Source: Candidatus Competibacteraceae bacterium
Lineage (GTDB): Bacteria; Pseudomonadota; Gammaproteobacteria; Competibacterales; Competibacteraceae
DNA length: 5,745 nucleotides
Assembly: GCA_012032855.1 (NCBI GenBank)
Contig: JAAUQA010000240.1
Location: 1-5,745 of the forward strand
Direction of reading: 5' to 3'
The notes beneath the pieces were generated by a model. That model was not told the DNA's origin. It saw only the letters and a program-made list of their open reading frames with translations, and did no database searches. Position numbers and translations under genes: made by a program. Below, in pieces: positions 1-5,745 of this stretch. Position 1 is the stretch's first letter. Every line of letters begins with the position of its first letter.

Positions 1-972
1 ATCGCGAGAAACGGCTTGTTCCTGTTGCAAACGCCTGAGCAAGCGGCGGCCTAGGTCACGAATATCGGCGGCGCGCCCTTGTAGGTACGGATCATCCATT
101 TCTTCGAAACGATTGGCGTATTCGACAATGGTCGTGCGCAGCGCCCCCGGTGCCCAGCTGCCTTCAGCAATGCGTTCCAATGTGCCGTTCACCAAGCTAT
201 CACTGCCCAGCAACAAGGCATACGCGTCGAACAAGGCCCGGTCGCCGGCGGATAGTAATGATTGCATACGTCGGCCTAACCGATCGATTTCTTGCAGTTC
301 CGTTTCTACCGCTTTGCGGAATCGCGCGGCTTCCGCCTCCGTATCCTGGACTGTCTTGTCCGGCACGGAATTCAGATCAGCTTCCGGAAACACGACCACG
401 GCTTCTCCTATTCCCAAACCCTTGGCACTCGCTATCCCTTCTAAAAACAAAGTGCCGGTTAACATATCCTTGTCCAACCGCCCCAACGCTTGACGTATCT
501 CCGCCTGACTGATGGAACCCGCTAACTGGGCTGCCAAGGTGACGATAAACGATTCTTCCTCTTGGGTATATTTGCGCTCCAGACGTTGTTGCACGACCAG
601 CACACCGAGCAACTTGCGACGGCGAATAATCGGCACACCCAGGAAACCGTGAAAAGGGGACTCCCCGGTAATGGGAACATAGTGGAAATGGGTGTGAATG
701 GGGGCGTTTTGTACATTGACCGGCTCGGCTCGGCTCGCAGCCAAACCGACCAATCCTTGTTCGAATTTCAGACGTACCTCGCCTACAGCTTCAGCACTCA
801 ACCCGTCGGAAGCCACCAGCACATGCTCCCGGCGGTCGTAGTCGGCCATATAAACCGAGCATACATCAGCTTGAACGGCCGCTTTGACGCGTTTCACAAT
901 CAAAGTCAACGCGTCATCCAAATCGCGTGCCGAATCGACCTCCTGCACAATGCGCCGCAAGAGATGCAACAT
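1..972 (-). CDS. ptsP: PtsP (enzyme I-Ntr), phosphoenolpyruvate-protein phosphotransferase, N-terminal part
   Basis: PtsP takes phosphate from phosphoenolpyruvate and passes it to NPr, the first step of the cytoplasmic nitrogen PTS relay. The frame gives 324 residues with no stop before the left edge, so it is partial; the family is about 750 residues long. Residues about 16-158 form a GAF sensor domain, with CSVYMADYDRRE at 38-49, GLVGLAA at 73-79 and FLGVPIIRRRKLLGVLVVQQR at 110-130, all very close to E. coli PtsP as I recall it. Residues from about 178 (GIASAKGLGIGEAVV) begin the PEP-utilising enzyme N-terminal domain, with ALFDAYALLL at 246-255. The phosphorylated histidine and the PEP-binding barrel lie outside the window. 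The ATG at 970-972 has an AGGA (bases 980-983) seven bases upstream. It sits 26 bp after rppH, so it is probably co-transcribed with it. The piece shows no frame damage. Confidence 0.95.
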   Translation of the reverse strand, partial: MLHLLRRIVQEVDSARDLDDALTLIVKRVKAAVQADVCSVYMADYDRREHVLVASDGLSAEAVGEVRLKFEQGLVGLAASRAEPVNVQNAPIHTHFHYVPITGESPFHGFLGVPIIRRRKLLGVLVVQQRLERKYTQEEESFIVTLAAQLAGSISQAEIRQALGRLDKDMLTGTLFLEGIASAKGLGIGEAVVVFPEADLNSVPDKTVQDTEAEAARFRKAVETELQEIDRLGRRMQSLLSAGDRALFDAYALLLGSDSLVNGTLERIAEGSWAPGALRTTIVEYANRFEEMDDPYLQGRAADIRDLGRRLLRRLQQEQAVSRD

Positions 973-998
973 CAGGTTTTCCTCACGGCTTAGCGAAA

Positions 999-1529
999 TT
1001 AGCGTTTTGGAACATAGTACGCTCGTGGAGTGATGGAGTACGGCGTGGCTTGGCCTTCCGGAAAGAGCAGCGGCGCCAATTCACGCAGGGCTTGAAAATA
1101 CACCTGCCGCTTGAAAGGAACCACCGCCTTTAGTGGGTACCAGTAGTCGACCCAACGCCAATGGTCGAATTCCGGCCGCTCCGACGAATCCAATCGCACG
1201 TCGTTTTCATCTCCCACCATGCGCAGCAAAAACCACACCTGTTTTTGCCCGATACAGGTCGGCCTGCTATCACGCCGAATCAACCGTTTAGGCAGGCGAT
1301 AATGCAACCACCCTTCGGTACGCCCTATGATCTGCACGTGCTCGGGAAGTAACCCGACCTCTTCAGTCAACTCCCGGAACATCGCATGTTCGGGCAACTC
1401 TTCCTGGCGAATGCCACCTTGGGGGAATTGCCAAGAACGCTGCCCGATACGCTTAGCCCAGAAAACGCGATTGTGTGCATTGCACAGGATGATCCCGACG
1501 TTTGCTCTATAACCCTCCGAATCAATCAC
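999..1529 (-). CDS. rppH: RppH, RNA 5'-pyrophosphohydrolase (Nudix)
   Basis: RppH converts the 5' triphosphate or diphosphate of transcripts to monophosphate and so triggers RNase E-dependent mRNA decay in the cytoplasm. With the GTG start at 1529 the product is 176 residues, the same size as E. coli RppH. The start MIDSEGYR aligns with E. coli MIDDDGYR. The complete Nudix box is at residues 38-60 (GGIRQEE, then REL at 52-54 and EEVGL at 56-60), including the metal-binding glutamates E53, E56 and E57. Other family signatures are SWQFPQGG at 32-39, [20 protein letters not shown], and [14 protein letters not shown] followed by VVPFKR. An in-frame TTG at 1533-1535 would add two residues (total 178); neither start has a strong Shine-Dalgarno sequence, so I choose GTG from homology. 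ptsP follows after 26 bp, which supports an rppH-ptsP operon. The gene is intact. Confidence 0.95.
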   Translation of the reverse strand: MIDSEGYRANVGIILCNAHNRVFWAKRIGQRSWQFPQGGIRQEELPEHAMFRELTEEVGLLPEHVQIIGRTEGWLHYRLPKRLIRRDSRPTCIGQKQVWFLLRMVGDENDVRLDSSERPEFDHWRWVDYWYPLKAVVPFKRQVYFQALRELAPLLFPEGQATPYSITPRAYYVPKR

Positions 1530-1547
1530 TTGCAAACCAATTTTTGA

Positions 1548-1577
1548 ACTATTGCCATTCGTTTAATTGTTTCACAA
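1548..1577 (-). promoter_or_regulatory. Candidate sigma70 promoter for rppH-ptsP
   Basis: On the minus strand, TTGTGA (bases 1572-1577) and AATAGT (1548-1553) are separated by 18 bp. Each box matches the sigma70 consensus at four of six positions. Transcription would begin about 10-15 bases before the rppH start, giving a very short leader. This is pattern matching only, and the -10 box is not ideal. Confidence 0.3.
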
Positions 1578-1622
1578 GAAACGTCTTTTTACCATGCTCA
1601 AGCACACCGTCGGTGTTTCTTG
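1569..1622. repeat. Nested inverted repeats in the rppH / HAD divergent spacer
   Basis: Three overlapping dyads are visible. GTTTC-acaa-GAAAC lies at 1569-1582. ACACCG-t-CGGTGT lies at 1604-1616, with outer flanks CAAG (1599-1602) and CTTG (1619-1622) that also pair if a small bulge is allowed. CAAGAAAC (1575-1582) and GTTTCTTG (1615-1622) form an 8-bp pair 32 bp apart. No T-run follows, so a terminator is unlikely. The position between divergent genes suggests an operator, but no regulator family is recognised. Confidence 0.35.
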
Positions 1623-1624
1623 GA

Positions 1625-1653
1625 TTGCTCGTTCACTTGCAATCCTTTAAGGT
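1625..1653 (+). promoter_or_regulatory. Weak candidate promoter for the HAD phosphatase gene
   Basis: TTGCTC (1625-1630) and TAAGGT (1648-1653) are 17 bp apart, each matching the sigma70 consensus at about three of six positions. It is the best-spaced pair I found ahead of the GTG at 1685, but it is weak. Confidence 0.18.
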
Positions 1654-1672
1654 GATCCTCCCATTGTGACTC

Positions 1673-1677
1673 AGGAG
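1673..1677 (+). promoter_or_regulatory. Ribosome binding site fixing the GTG start of the HAD gene
   Basis: AGGAG lies seven bases before the GTG at 1685-1687. It supports this non-ATG start, which also puts the HAD catalytic motif DLDNT at residues 7-11, as expected for the family. Confidence 0.75.
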
Positions 1678-1684
1678 TTTACCG

Positions 1685-2339
1685 GTGAGTTTGGCGCTTT
1701 TCGATCTGGATAACACGTTGTTAGGCGGTGACAGCGATTATCTGTGGGGGCAATTCCTCGTCGCCGAGGGTATCCTTGACCCCGCCTACACGTTAGAAAA
1801 TCTGCGCTTCTTTAAAGCTTACGAAGCCGGCACGTTGGATATCGCCGATTTTTTGAATTTTTCACTGCGAGTGTTAGCCAACCATGAACCCGGTGATCTA
1901 CACGCCTGGCGAGCTCGCTTTATTGAGACCCGCATTCGGCCCGTGTTATTGCCCAAAGCGGAGGCGTTACTGCAGCGCCATCGGGATGCAGACGATACGG
2001 TATTGATCATCACCGCGACCAACCGGTTCGTCACCCAACCCATTGCTGATCTACTCAACGTGCCGCACTTGCTGGCCACCGAAGTCGAAATGCAACAAGG
2101 CCGTTATACGGGTCGGTTCACCGGCACGCCTTGTTTCAAGTAAGGCAAAGATGCAGCGTCTGAAGCAGTGGTTACAGCAAACCGGCCATAATTTGGAAGA
2201 TAGTTGGTTTTACAGCGACTCCCACAACGATCTTCCCTTGTTGCGACAAGTGACTCATCCTGTTGCCGTCAATCCGGATGCGATTTTAGCTGATCATGCG
2301 CTGACACAGGGCTGGCCCATCCTCGACCTGCGTGATTAA
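1685..2339 (+). pseudogene. HAD-IB (SerB-like) phosphatase, frame broken near its middle
   Basis: This is a haloacid dehalogenase-superfamily phosphatase of subfamily IB, probably acting on a small phosphomonoester; the substrate cannot be told from sequence. The first frame (1685-2143, 152 residues) has motif I DLDNT at 7-11 with catalytic D7 and D9, a helical cap at about 15-85, motif II around T110 (LIITATN), and ends GTPCFK then TAA at 2141-2143. The missing C-terminus continues at once in the +1 frame: [11 protein letters not shown], then motif [13 protein letters not shown], ending with TAA at 2337-2339. Skipping T2141 restores a product of about 217 residues, normal for the family. Alternatively, a G-to-T change at 2141 plus one extra base near 2150 would give CFKEGKMQRL, a better fit to the motif III region. 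A restart at ATG 2151 with AAGG five bases ahead is possible, but it would lack the motif III lysine. It is a recent pseudogene or a sequence error. Confidence 0.8.
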
Positions 2340-2387
2340 CACACTTAATGATCAGTGTTGCTCCACCACGGCTTTGCTGTCGGAGGC

Positions 2388-2416
2388 TTGACGTCATCGT
2401 ATCCCTGACGTACAAA
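2388..2416 (+). promoter_or_regulatory. Sigma70-type promoter for aroF
   Basis: TTGACG (2388-2393, five of six consensus bases) and TACAAA (2411-2416, four of six) are separated by exactly 17 bp. Transcription would start near 2423, leaving a leader of about 47 bases. Two TGACGT direct repeats (2389-2394 and 2406-2411) overlap the two promoter boxes, and the first is part of the palindrome TGACGTCA. I see no TyrR-type box and no leader peptide suggesting attenuation. Confidence 0.6.
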
Positions 2417-2458
2417 AGCGCACCCCCTGAATCCCGTATCGCGCGGGTCTGTGAAACT

Positions 2459-2462
2459 AGGA
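2459..2462 (+). promoter_or_regulatory. Ribosome binding site deciding the aroF start
   Basis: AGGA is seven bases before the ATG at 2470-2472 but only one base before the in-frame TTG at 2464. This favours the ATG, which also matches the E. coli AroF start MQKD. Confidence 0.75.
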
Positions 2463-2469
2463 ATTGAGC

Positions 2470-3555
2470 ATGCAAACTGATCAAATTTACAATGTTAACG
2501 TCATCTCCCAAGAAGTTTTGATGACACCGGAGGCGCTTAAGCAACGTCTGCCTCTCAGCGACAAAGCGGCGCAAACCGTACTGTCCGCCCGGCAGACCCT
2601 GCAACGGATTCTTGACCGACAAGACCCCCGGCTATTCGTGGTCGTGGGCCCGTGCTCGATCCATGATCTGGAGGCCGCGCGCGATTATGCGCAGCGCCTT
2701 AAATCGCTGGCCGATGCGGTCGACGATACCTTGTTCATCATCATGCGGGTGTATTTCGAGAAACCCCGGACCACGACCGGCTGGAAGGGCTTGATCAACG
2801 ATCCGCAAATGAACGATTCGTTCCAAATCGAGGAAGGCTTGGAAAAAGCCCGAGCACTGCTGATCGAATTGGCTGAAATGGGATTACCCGCAGGAACCGA
2901 AGCCCTGGACCCGATTTGTCCGCAATATTTATCGGATCTGATCTGTTGGACCGCTATCGGCGCCCGCACTACCGAATCGCAAACCCATCGGGAAATCGCT
3001 AGCGGGCTGTCCACGCCGGTCGGTTTCAAAAACGGCACCGACGGTAATCTCAAAGTAGCTATCAACGCCTTGCAATCGGCATCCAAGCCCCACAGCTTTC
3101 TCGGCATCAACGGCCAGGGTCAGTGCGCGGTTATTCGTACCGCCGGCAATCATTACGGGCATATCGTGCTACGTGGCGGCAGTCAGCCGAATTACGATTC
3201 AGTTGCCGTTGCCCTGTGTGAACAAGAACTGACTGCAGCCAAGCTACCTGCCAATATCGTGGTGGATTGCAGTCACAGCAATTCCAACAAAGACCCATCC
3301 CTGCAGCCGTTAGTCATGAACGACATCGTGCACCAACTCACCGAAGGTAACCGTTCGATAGCGGGCGTGATGATTGAAAGCAATATTGAAGCAGGCAATC
3401 AGTCCATTCCCGTTGATTTGTCCCAACTCAAGTACGGAGTTTCGGTGACCGACGCCTGTGTCGGTTGGAACACCACTGAGAAAATGATCCGTAGCGCGCG
3501 CTCAAGATTGAGGGCAGTGCTTCCCAAACGCGAGGGATTGTCAGACCCGCAATAA
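2470..3555 (+). CDS. aroF: 3-deoxy-7-phosphoheptulonate (DAHP) synthase, AroF/AroG type I
   Basis: This enzyme condenses phosphoenolpyruvate and erythrose 4-phosphate to DAHP, the first committed step of the shikimate pathway, in the cytoplasm. The product is 361 residues, close to E. coli AroF (356). It carries GPCSIHD at 60-66 with metal ligand C62, MRVYFEKPRTT at 92-102 with R93 and K98, GARTTESQTHRE at 164-175 with R166, PVGFKNGTDG at 183-192 with K187, ILRGG-like IVLRGG at 232-237 with R235, VDCSHSNSNKD at 265-275 with H269, MIESN with E303, and SVTDAC with D328. Thus the ligand set Cys-His-Glu-Asp is complete. The N-terminus (NVNVISQEVLMTPEALK from residue 8) resembles AroF more than AroG and keeps Asn8, which is linked to tyrosine feedback in E. 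coli AroF. Tyrosine sensitivity is therefore inferred, not proven. The last 15 bp overlap the convergent malonyl-CoA decarboxylase gene. Confidence 0.94.
   Translation: MQTDQIYNVNVISQEVLMTPEALKQRLPLSDKAAQTVLSARQTLQRILDRQDPRLFVVVGPCSIHDLEAARDYAQRLKSLADAVDDTLFIIMRVYFEKPRTTTGWKGLINDPQMNDSFQIEEGLEKARALLIELAEMGLPAGTEALDPICPQYLSDLICWTAIGARTTESQTHREIASGLSTPVGFKNGTDGNLKVAINALQSASKPHSFLGINGQGQCAVIRTAGNHYGHIVLRGGSQPNYDSVAVALCEQELTAAKLPANIVVDCSHSNSNKDPSLQPLVMNDIVHQLTEGNRSIAGVMIESNIEAGNQSIPVDLSQLKYGVSVTDACVGWNTTEKMIRSARSRLRAVLPKREGLSDPQ
3541..3555. other. Tail-to-tail overlap of aroF and malonyl-CoA decarboxylase genes
   Basis: The aroF stop TAA (3553-3555) lies inside the other coding frame, and the decarboxylase stop TGA (3541-3543, minus strand) lies inside aroF, so 15 bp code on both strands. 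There is no intergenic terminator; any transcript end must lie within the opposite gene, giving antisense 3' ends. Confidence 0.85.
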
Positions 3556-4983
3556 ACTACGCACACTAGCGGAAGTACATACCCGACCCTCGCCGGTATA
3601 CGCTTCGTGATTCGCTTCGATGTCGTCCAGTTTGTAGCGGTAATTCACCATCAAGCCGAACGCTTGCGCAAGGCCCTCCGGCGAAGTGTTCGCTAACCAA
3701 TTGACGCGTTCCACCCGGGCTCCATTGGATAAGTGAAAGTGAGCAACCCGATCACGGGCACGATTTCCGGCCCGTTTTTCTTCGACTAGGTATTGCGCGC
3801 ACAGGCGCGTCAGGGGATGTTTCAACACCTTAACGAACTGTGGATTATCGTGCCAGCCGGACAATTCGAGCAGAGTCTGGAATTTTCCGAACTCGCCACT
3901 GGTGACCGGTAAGCCGGCCAACGTTTTACGCTCGGCAGGGGTTAAAAACGTCGGTTCACCATCTTCTTCCAGAGGCGTATCCCACTGCTTATCCAGCCAG
4001 TGCCGAAAGCCGGGGATCGGAGAAAGAGTAGCAAACGCCTTCAATCCTTTGAACTCGGCGGTCAGTAAATCGACCACCCGTTTGATCAGAAAATTGCCGA
4101 AGCTGATACCGCTGAGGCCTGCCTGGGTATTCGAGATGGAATAAAAAATGGCGGTATCCGCAGTATTCGGATCGATGACCGGCGCGTCCTCATTCAATAG
4201 CGCCTGAATACTGGTGGCCATCCCATTAACCAACGCGACCTCGACGAATATCAACGGCTCATCCGGCATACGGGGATGAAAAAATGCAAAGCAGCGGCGG
4301 TCGGTGTCGAGTCGTTTCTTTAAGTTGTCCCAACTCTCGATGGCATGCACCGCCTCGTATTCGATCAGCTTCTCCAGCAGAGAGGCCGGTGATTCCCAGG
4401 TAATCCGTCGCAATTCCAGAAAACCCACGTCGAACCAGGAAACCAGTAAATTTTTAAGATCCTTCTCCAAAGCAGCCAGATCGGGATCATCGCTGCAAAA
4501 CTCAAGCAGTTCCTCGCGCAAATTCACTAAAAAATGGATACCCTCAGGTAACCCGTTGAATTGCGTCAACAGCCTGACCCGAGGCGGTTGCAAGGCTTGG
4601 CGTAACGCCTGTTAGGCGCTAAGCCGCTCAAGCATATCCTGATCCGGTCCATGAACCATACTCACCGCTTGGTCCACTGCGGCGTGATTGACATCGAAAT
4701 CTTGCGCCAACACTTTCAGAAACCGCCGGCGACCTTGGGTATTCAGTGACAAATAGGTTCGCCCCAGGTTAGCCGCGCGAGAACGGGCCGACACCTCACC
4801 ACCACGGCCATCCAAACAATCGCGCATTTGCGCTCTCAGCGGCTCCACATCCTTGACAGGCAAGCCGGGCGCCGGTGCAGCGGAGAAGATACCACTGGTC
4901 CGCTCCGCCACATCACGCCACACCTCGCGCAAATTCTGCACTGTGCGATTCAGCAAACTAACCCGAGCACTCTTTTCAGCCAT
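3541..4983 (-). pseudogene. Malonyl-CoA decarboxylase, interrupted by an in-frame TAA at codon 124
   Basis: The enzyme would decarboxylate malonyl-CoA to acetyl-CoA and CO2. The reading frame runs 480 codons from ATG 4983 to TGA 3541, the usual bacterial length, but codon 124 (4612-4614) is TAA. The protein continues in the same frame on both sides (ERLSA, stop, QALRQALQPPRVRLL), so no base is gained or lost. Codons 1 to about 190 form the helical N-terminal domain. The rest is the GNAT-like catalytic domain, with YSISNTQAGLSGISFGN, then TLSPIPGF holding the probable catalytic Ser (codon 321), FHLSNGA with the probable catalytic His (codon 417), and GLMVNYRY near the end. These correspond to human Ser329 and His423. 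The stop would leave a 123-residue fragment without active site. TTG at codon 131 is a possible restart but has no good Shine-Dalgarno sequence. It is either a fresh nonsense mutation or an error; family identity is certain. Confidence 0.85.
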
Positions 4984-5034
4984 ACGCCTTGCCTAGCCAT
5001 TGCCAGCCGATGCAATGAGAATGTTTCCGTCGGT

Positions 5035-5062
5035 TTCCCGGCTCAGAACCATGAGCCGGGAA
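5035..5062. terminator. Strong 11-bp hairpin downstream of sucD, possible terminator
   Basis: TTCCCGGCTCA (5035-5045) and TGAGCCGGGAA (5052-5062) are perfect complements around a six-base loop. The stem is GC-rich and lies about 120 bases after the sucD stop and about 50 bases before the decarboxylase ATG. No T-run follows on either strand, so it is not a textbook intrinsic terminator. It may block RNA decay from the 3' side, protect or control the leader of the next gene, or be a palindromic repeat. Confidence 0.55.
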
Positions 5063-5082
5063 GCATTATCAACCTGGATGCG

Positions 5083-5111
5083 ATTATCAAGACTGTCTGC
5101 AGTAAGGATAA
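5083..5111 (-). promoter_or_regulatory. Candidate promoter for malonyl-CoA decarboxylase
   Basis: On the minus strand, GATAAT (5083-5088, five of six consensus bases) is preceded after 17 bp by TTATCC (5106-5111, three of six). Transcription would begin near 5075 and place the 5035-5062 hairpin inside the leader. A second GATAAT lies at 5065-5070 but lacks a well-spaced -35 box. Confidence 0.3.
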
Positions 5112-5181
5112 TGCAGTCGAGCCGACAGGGCGGTATTTCGTATCTTGATAACGCGGTCCAGGGCCATACCTATAGCGCGCG

Positions 5182-5745
5182 TTAAGCAAAAAACTCTTTC
5201 ATGCGCGGGCCGATCTCTGCCGGCGAACGCACGATGGCTACCCCGGCCGCATCTAATGCGGCAAATTTTTCCTTGGCGGTGCCTTTACCACCGGTAATGA
5301 TAGCGCCGGCATGGCCCATGCGCTTGCCGGGAGGGGCGGTGACGCCGGCGATATACGCCACCACCGGTTTGCGTACATGCGCCTTGATATACTCCGCCGC
5401 TTCTTCTTCGGCGGTGCCGCCGATTTCGCCGACCATGACGATGCCCTTGGTCTGGCGATCCGCTTCGAACATTTCCAGGCAGTCAATGAAACTCAGCCCA
5501 TGAATGGGGTCGCCGCCGATACCGACGCAGGTGCTTTGTCCTAAACCGGCTTGGGTGGTTTGATGTACCGCTTCGTAGGTCAGCGTACCGGAGCGGGACA
5601 CGATGCCGATGCTGCCGGGTTTGTGAATATAGCCTGGCATGATGCCCATCTTGCAATCGCCGGGAGTGATAACACCCGGACAGTTGGGGCCGATCAGTTT
5701 GACGTTGGACCCCTGCAAAGCAGCTTTGACCTTCAACATGTCCAG
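5182..5745 (-). CDS. sucD: Succinyl-CoA synthetase (succinate-CoA ligase) alpha subunit, C-terminal part
   Basis: SucD pairs with the beta subunit SucC to interconvert succinyl-CoA and succinate with formation of ATP or GTP in the TCA cycle. The frame is open from the right edge and gives 187 residues; comparison with E. coli SucD (289 residues) indicates about 101 N-terminal residues are outside. Visible signatures, in window numbering, are [12 protein letters not shown] at 18-29, [14 protein letters not shown] at 47-60, [11 protein letters not shown] at 70-80, GEIGG at 106-110 and [10 protein letters not shown] at 140-149. H145 is the phosphohistidine equivalent to E. coli His246. Malate-CoA ligase MtkB is a paralogue, but [11 protein letters not shown] and the [13 protein letters not shown] tail match SucD better. 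sucC is expected just upstream, beyond the right edge. The gene ends 198 bp before the decarboxylase gene. Confidence 0.93.
   Translation of the reverse strand: MDMLKVKAALQGSNVKLIGPNCPGVITPGDCKMGIMPGYIHKPGSIGIVSRSGTLTYEAVHQTTQAGLGQSTCVGIGGDPIHGLSFIDCLEMFEADRQTKGIVMVGEIGGTAEEEAAEYIKAHVRKPVVAYIAGVTAPPGKRMGHAGAIITGGKGTAKEKFAALDAAGVAIVRSPAEIGPRMKEFFA

Larger units (their letters stand above)
4984..5181. other. 198-bp repeat-rich spacer between sucD and malonyl-CoA decarboxylase
   Basis: No credible gene is seen here. Besides the hairpin at 5035-5062, a TTGATAATGC-like motif occurs four times. Read on the minus strand, two copies are direct (TTGATAATCGC at 5080-5090 and TTGATAATGC at 5063-5072) and two are reversed (TTATCAAG at 5144-5151 and GCATTATC at 5107-5114). 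They form 8-bp inverted pairs: 5063-5070 with 5107-5114, and 5084-5091 with 5144-5151. This looks like a regulatory region or a small repeat element; no known family is recognised. Confidence 0.5.

Noticed and set aside
522..993. Open frames on both strands inside 1-972
   Set aside because: They are shadows of ptsP, which is identified over its whole visible length by strong family motifs.
2141..2143. TAA recoded as a sense codon, explaining both interruptions
   Set aside because: rppH, aroF, sucD and the HAD C-terminal frame all end with TAA where the family ends, so TAA acts as stop. Reading through TAA in the HAD gene without a shift also gives no family match after a few residues.
2125..2150. 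Programmed +1 frameshift like that of prfB in the HAD gene
   Set aside because: There is no CTT-TGA slippery site and no Shine-Dalgarno-like stimulator at the right distance upstream, and this family is not known to use recoding.
2338..2359. Terminator after the HAD gene (AACAC / GTGTT)
   Set aside because: The stem is only five base pairs with a long loop, and no T-run follows.
2433..2447. Leader hairpin CCCG / CGGG before aroF as a riboswitch or attenuator
   Set aside because: Only four base pairs form, and there is no leader peptide or T-run; chance is a sufficient explanation.
2685..3162. Minus-strand open frames within aroF
   Set aside because: They have no recognisable motifs and lie opposite a fully conserved DAHP synthase.
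5182..5745. Malate-CoA ligase beta/alpha-type subunit (MtkB) of a serine cycle
   Set aside because: The C-terminal residues match SucD rather than MtkB, and no other serine-cycle gene is in the window.

Overview
The window reads as chromosomal housekeeping DNA from a gammaproteobacterium. The best support is the adjacent pair rppH-ptsP, a gene order classic for gammaproteobacteria. An AroF-type DAHP synthase, a SucD subunit and a malonyl-CoA decarboxylase fit this placement, and base composition looks moderate. The species cannot be named from the sequence. A methylotroph-like or other environmental gammaproteobacterium is possible but is only a guess.

Layout. On the minus strand, bases 1-972 hold the first 324 codons of ptsP, which runs off the left edge. 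Its operon partner rppH (complement 999-1529) lies 26 bp upstream of it. A 155-bp divergent spacer (1530-1684) separates rppH from a plus-strand HAD-family phosphatase (1685-2339), whose frame is broken at 2141-2150. A 130-bp spacer carries a good sigma70-like promoter for aroF (2470-3555, plus), a DAHP synthase. The aroF end overlaps by 15 bp, tail to tail, the end of a minus-strand malonyl-CoA decarboxylase gene (complement 3541-4983). That gene has one in-frame TAA at codon 124. A 198-bp spacer rich in inverted repeats (4984-5181) follows, and then the last 187 codons of sucD (complement 5182-5745), which enters from the right edge.

How the genes work together. RppH and PtsP are regulatory: RppH removes 5' pyrophosphate from mRNA, and PtsP is the first kinase of the nitrogen PTS. 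AroF commits carbon to aromatic amino acids. SucD belongs to the TCA cycle, and malonyl-CoA decarboxylase would return malonyl-CoA to acetyl-CoA. This is not one dedicated system; it is several ordinary operons side by side.

The most notable feature is that two of the six genes are interrupted while the protein sequence on both sides of each break stays well conserved. This means either very recent gene inactivation or base-calling errors. I see no mobile element, CRISPR array, tRNA, rRNA or phage feature, and no convincing undescribed system.
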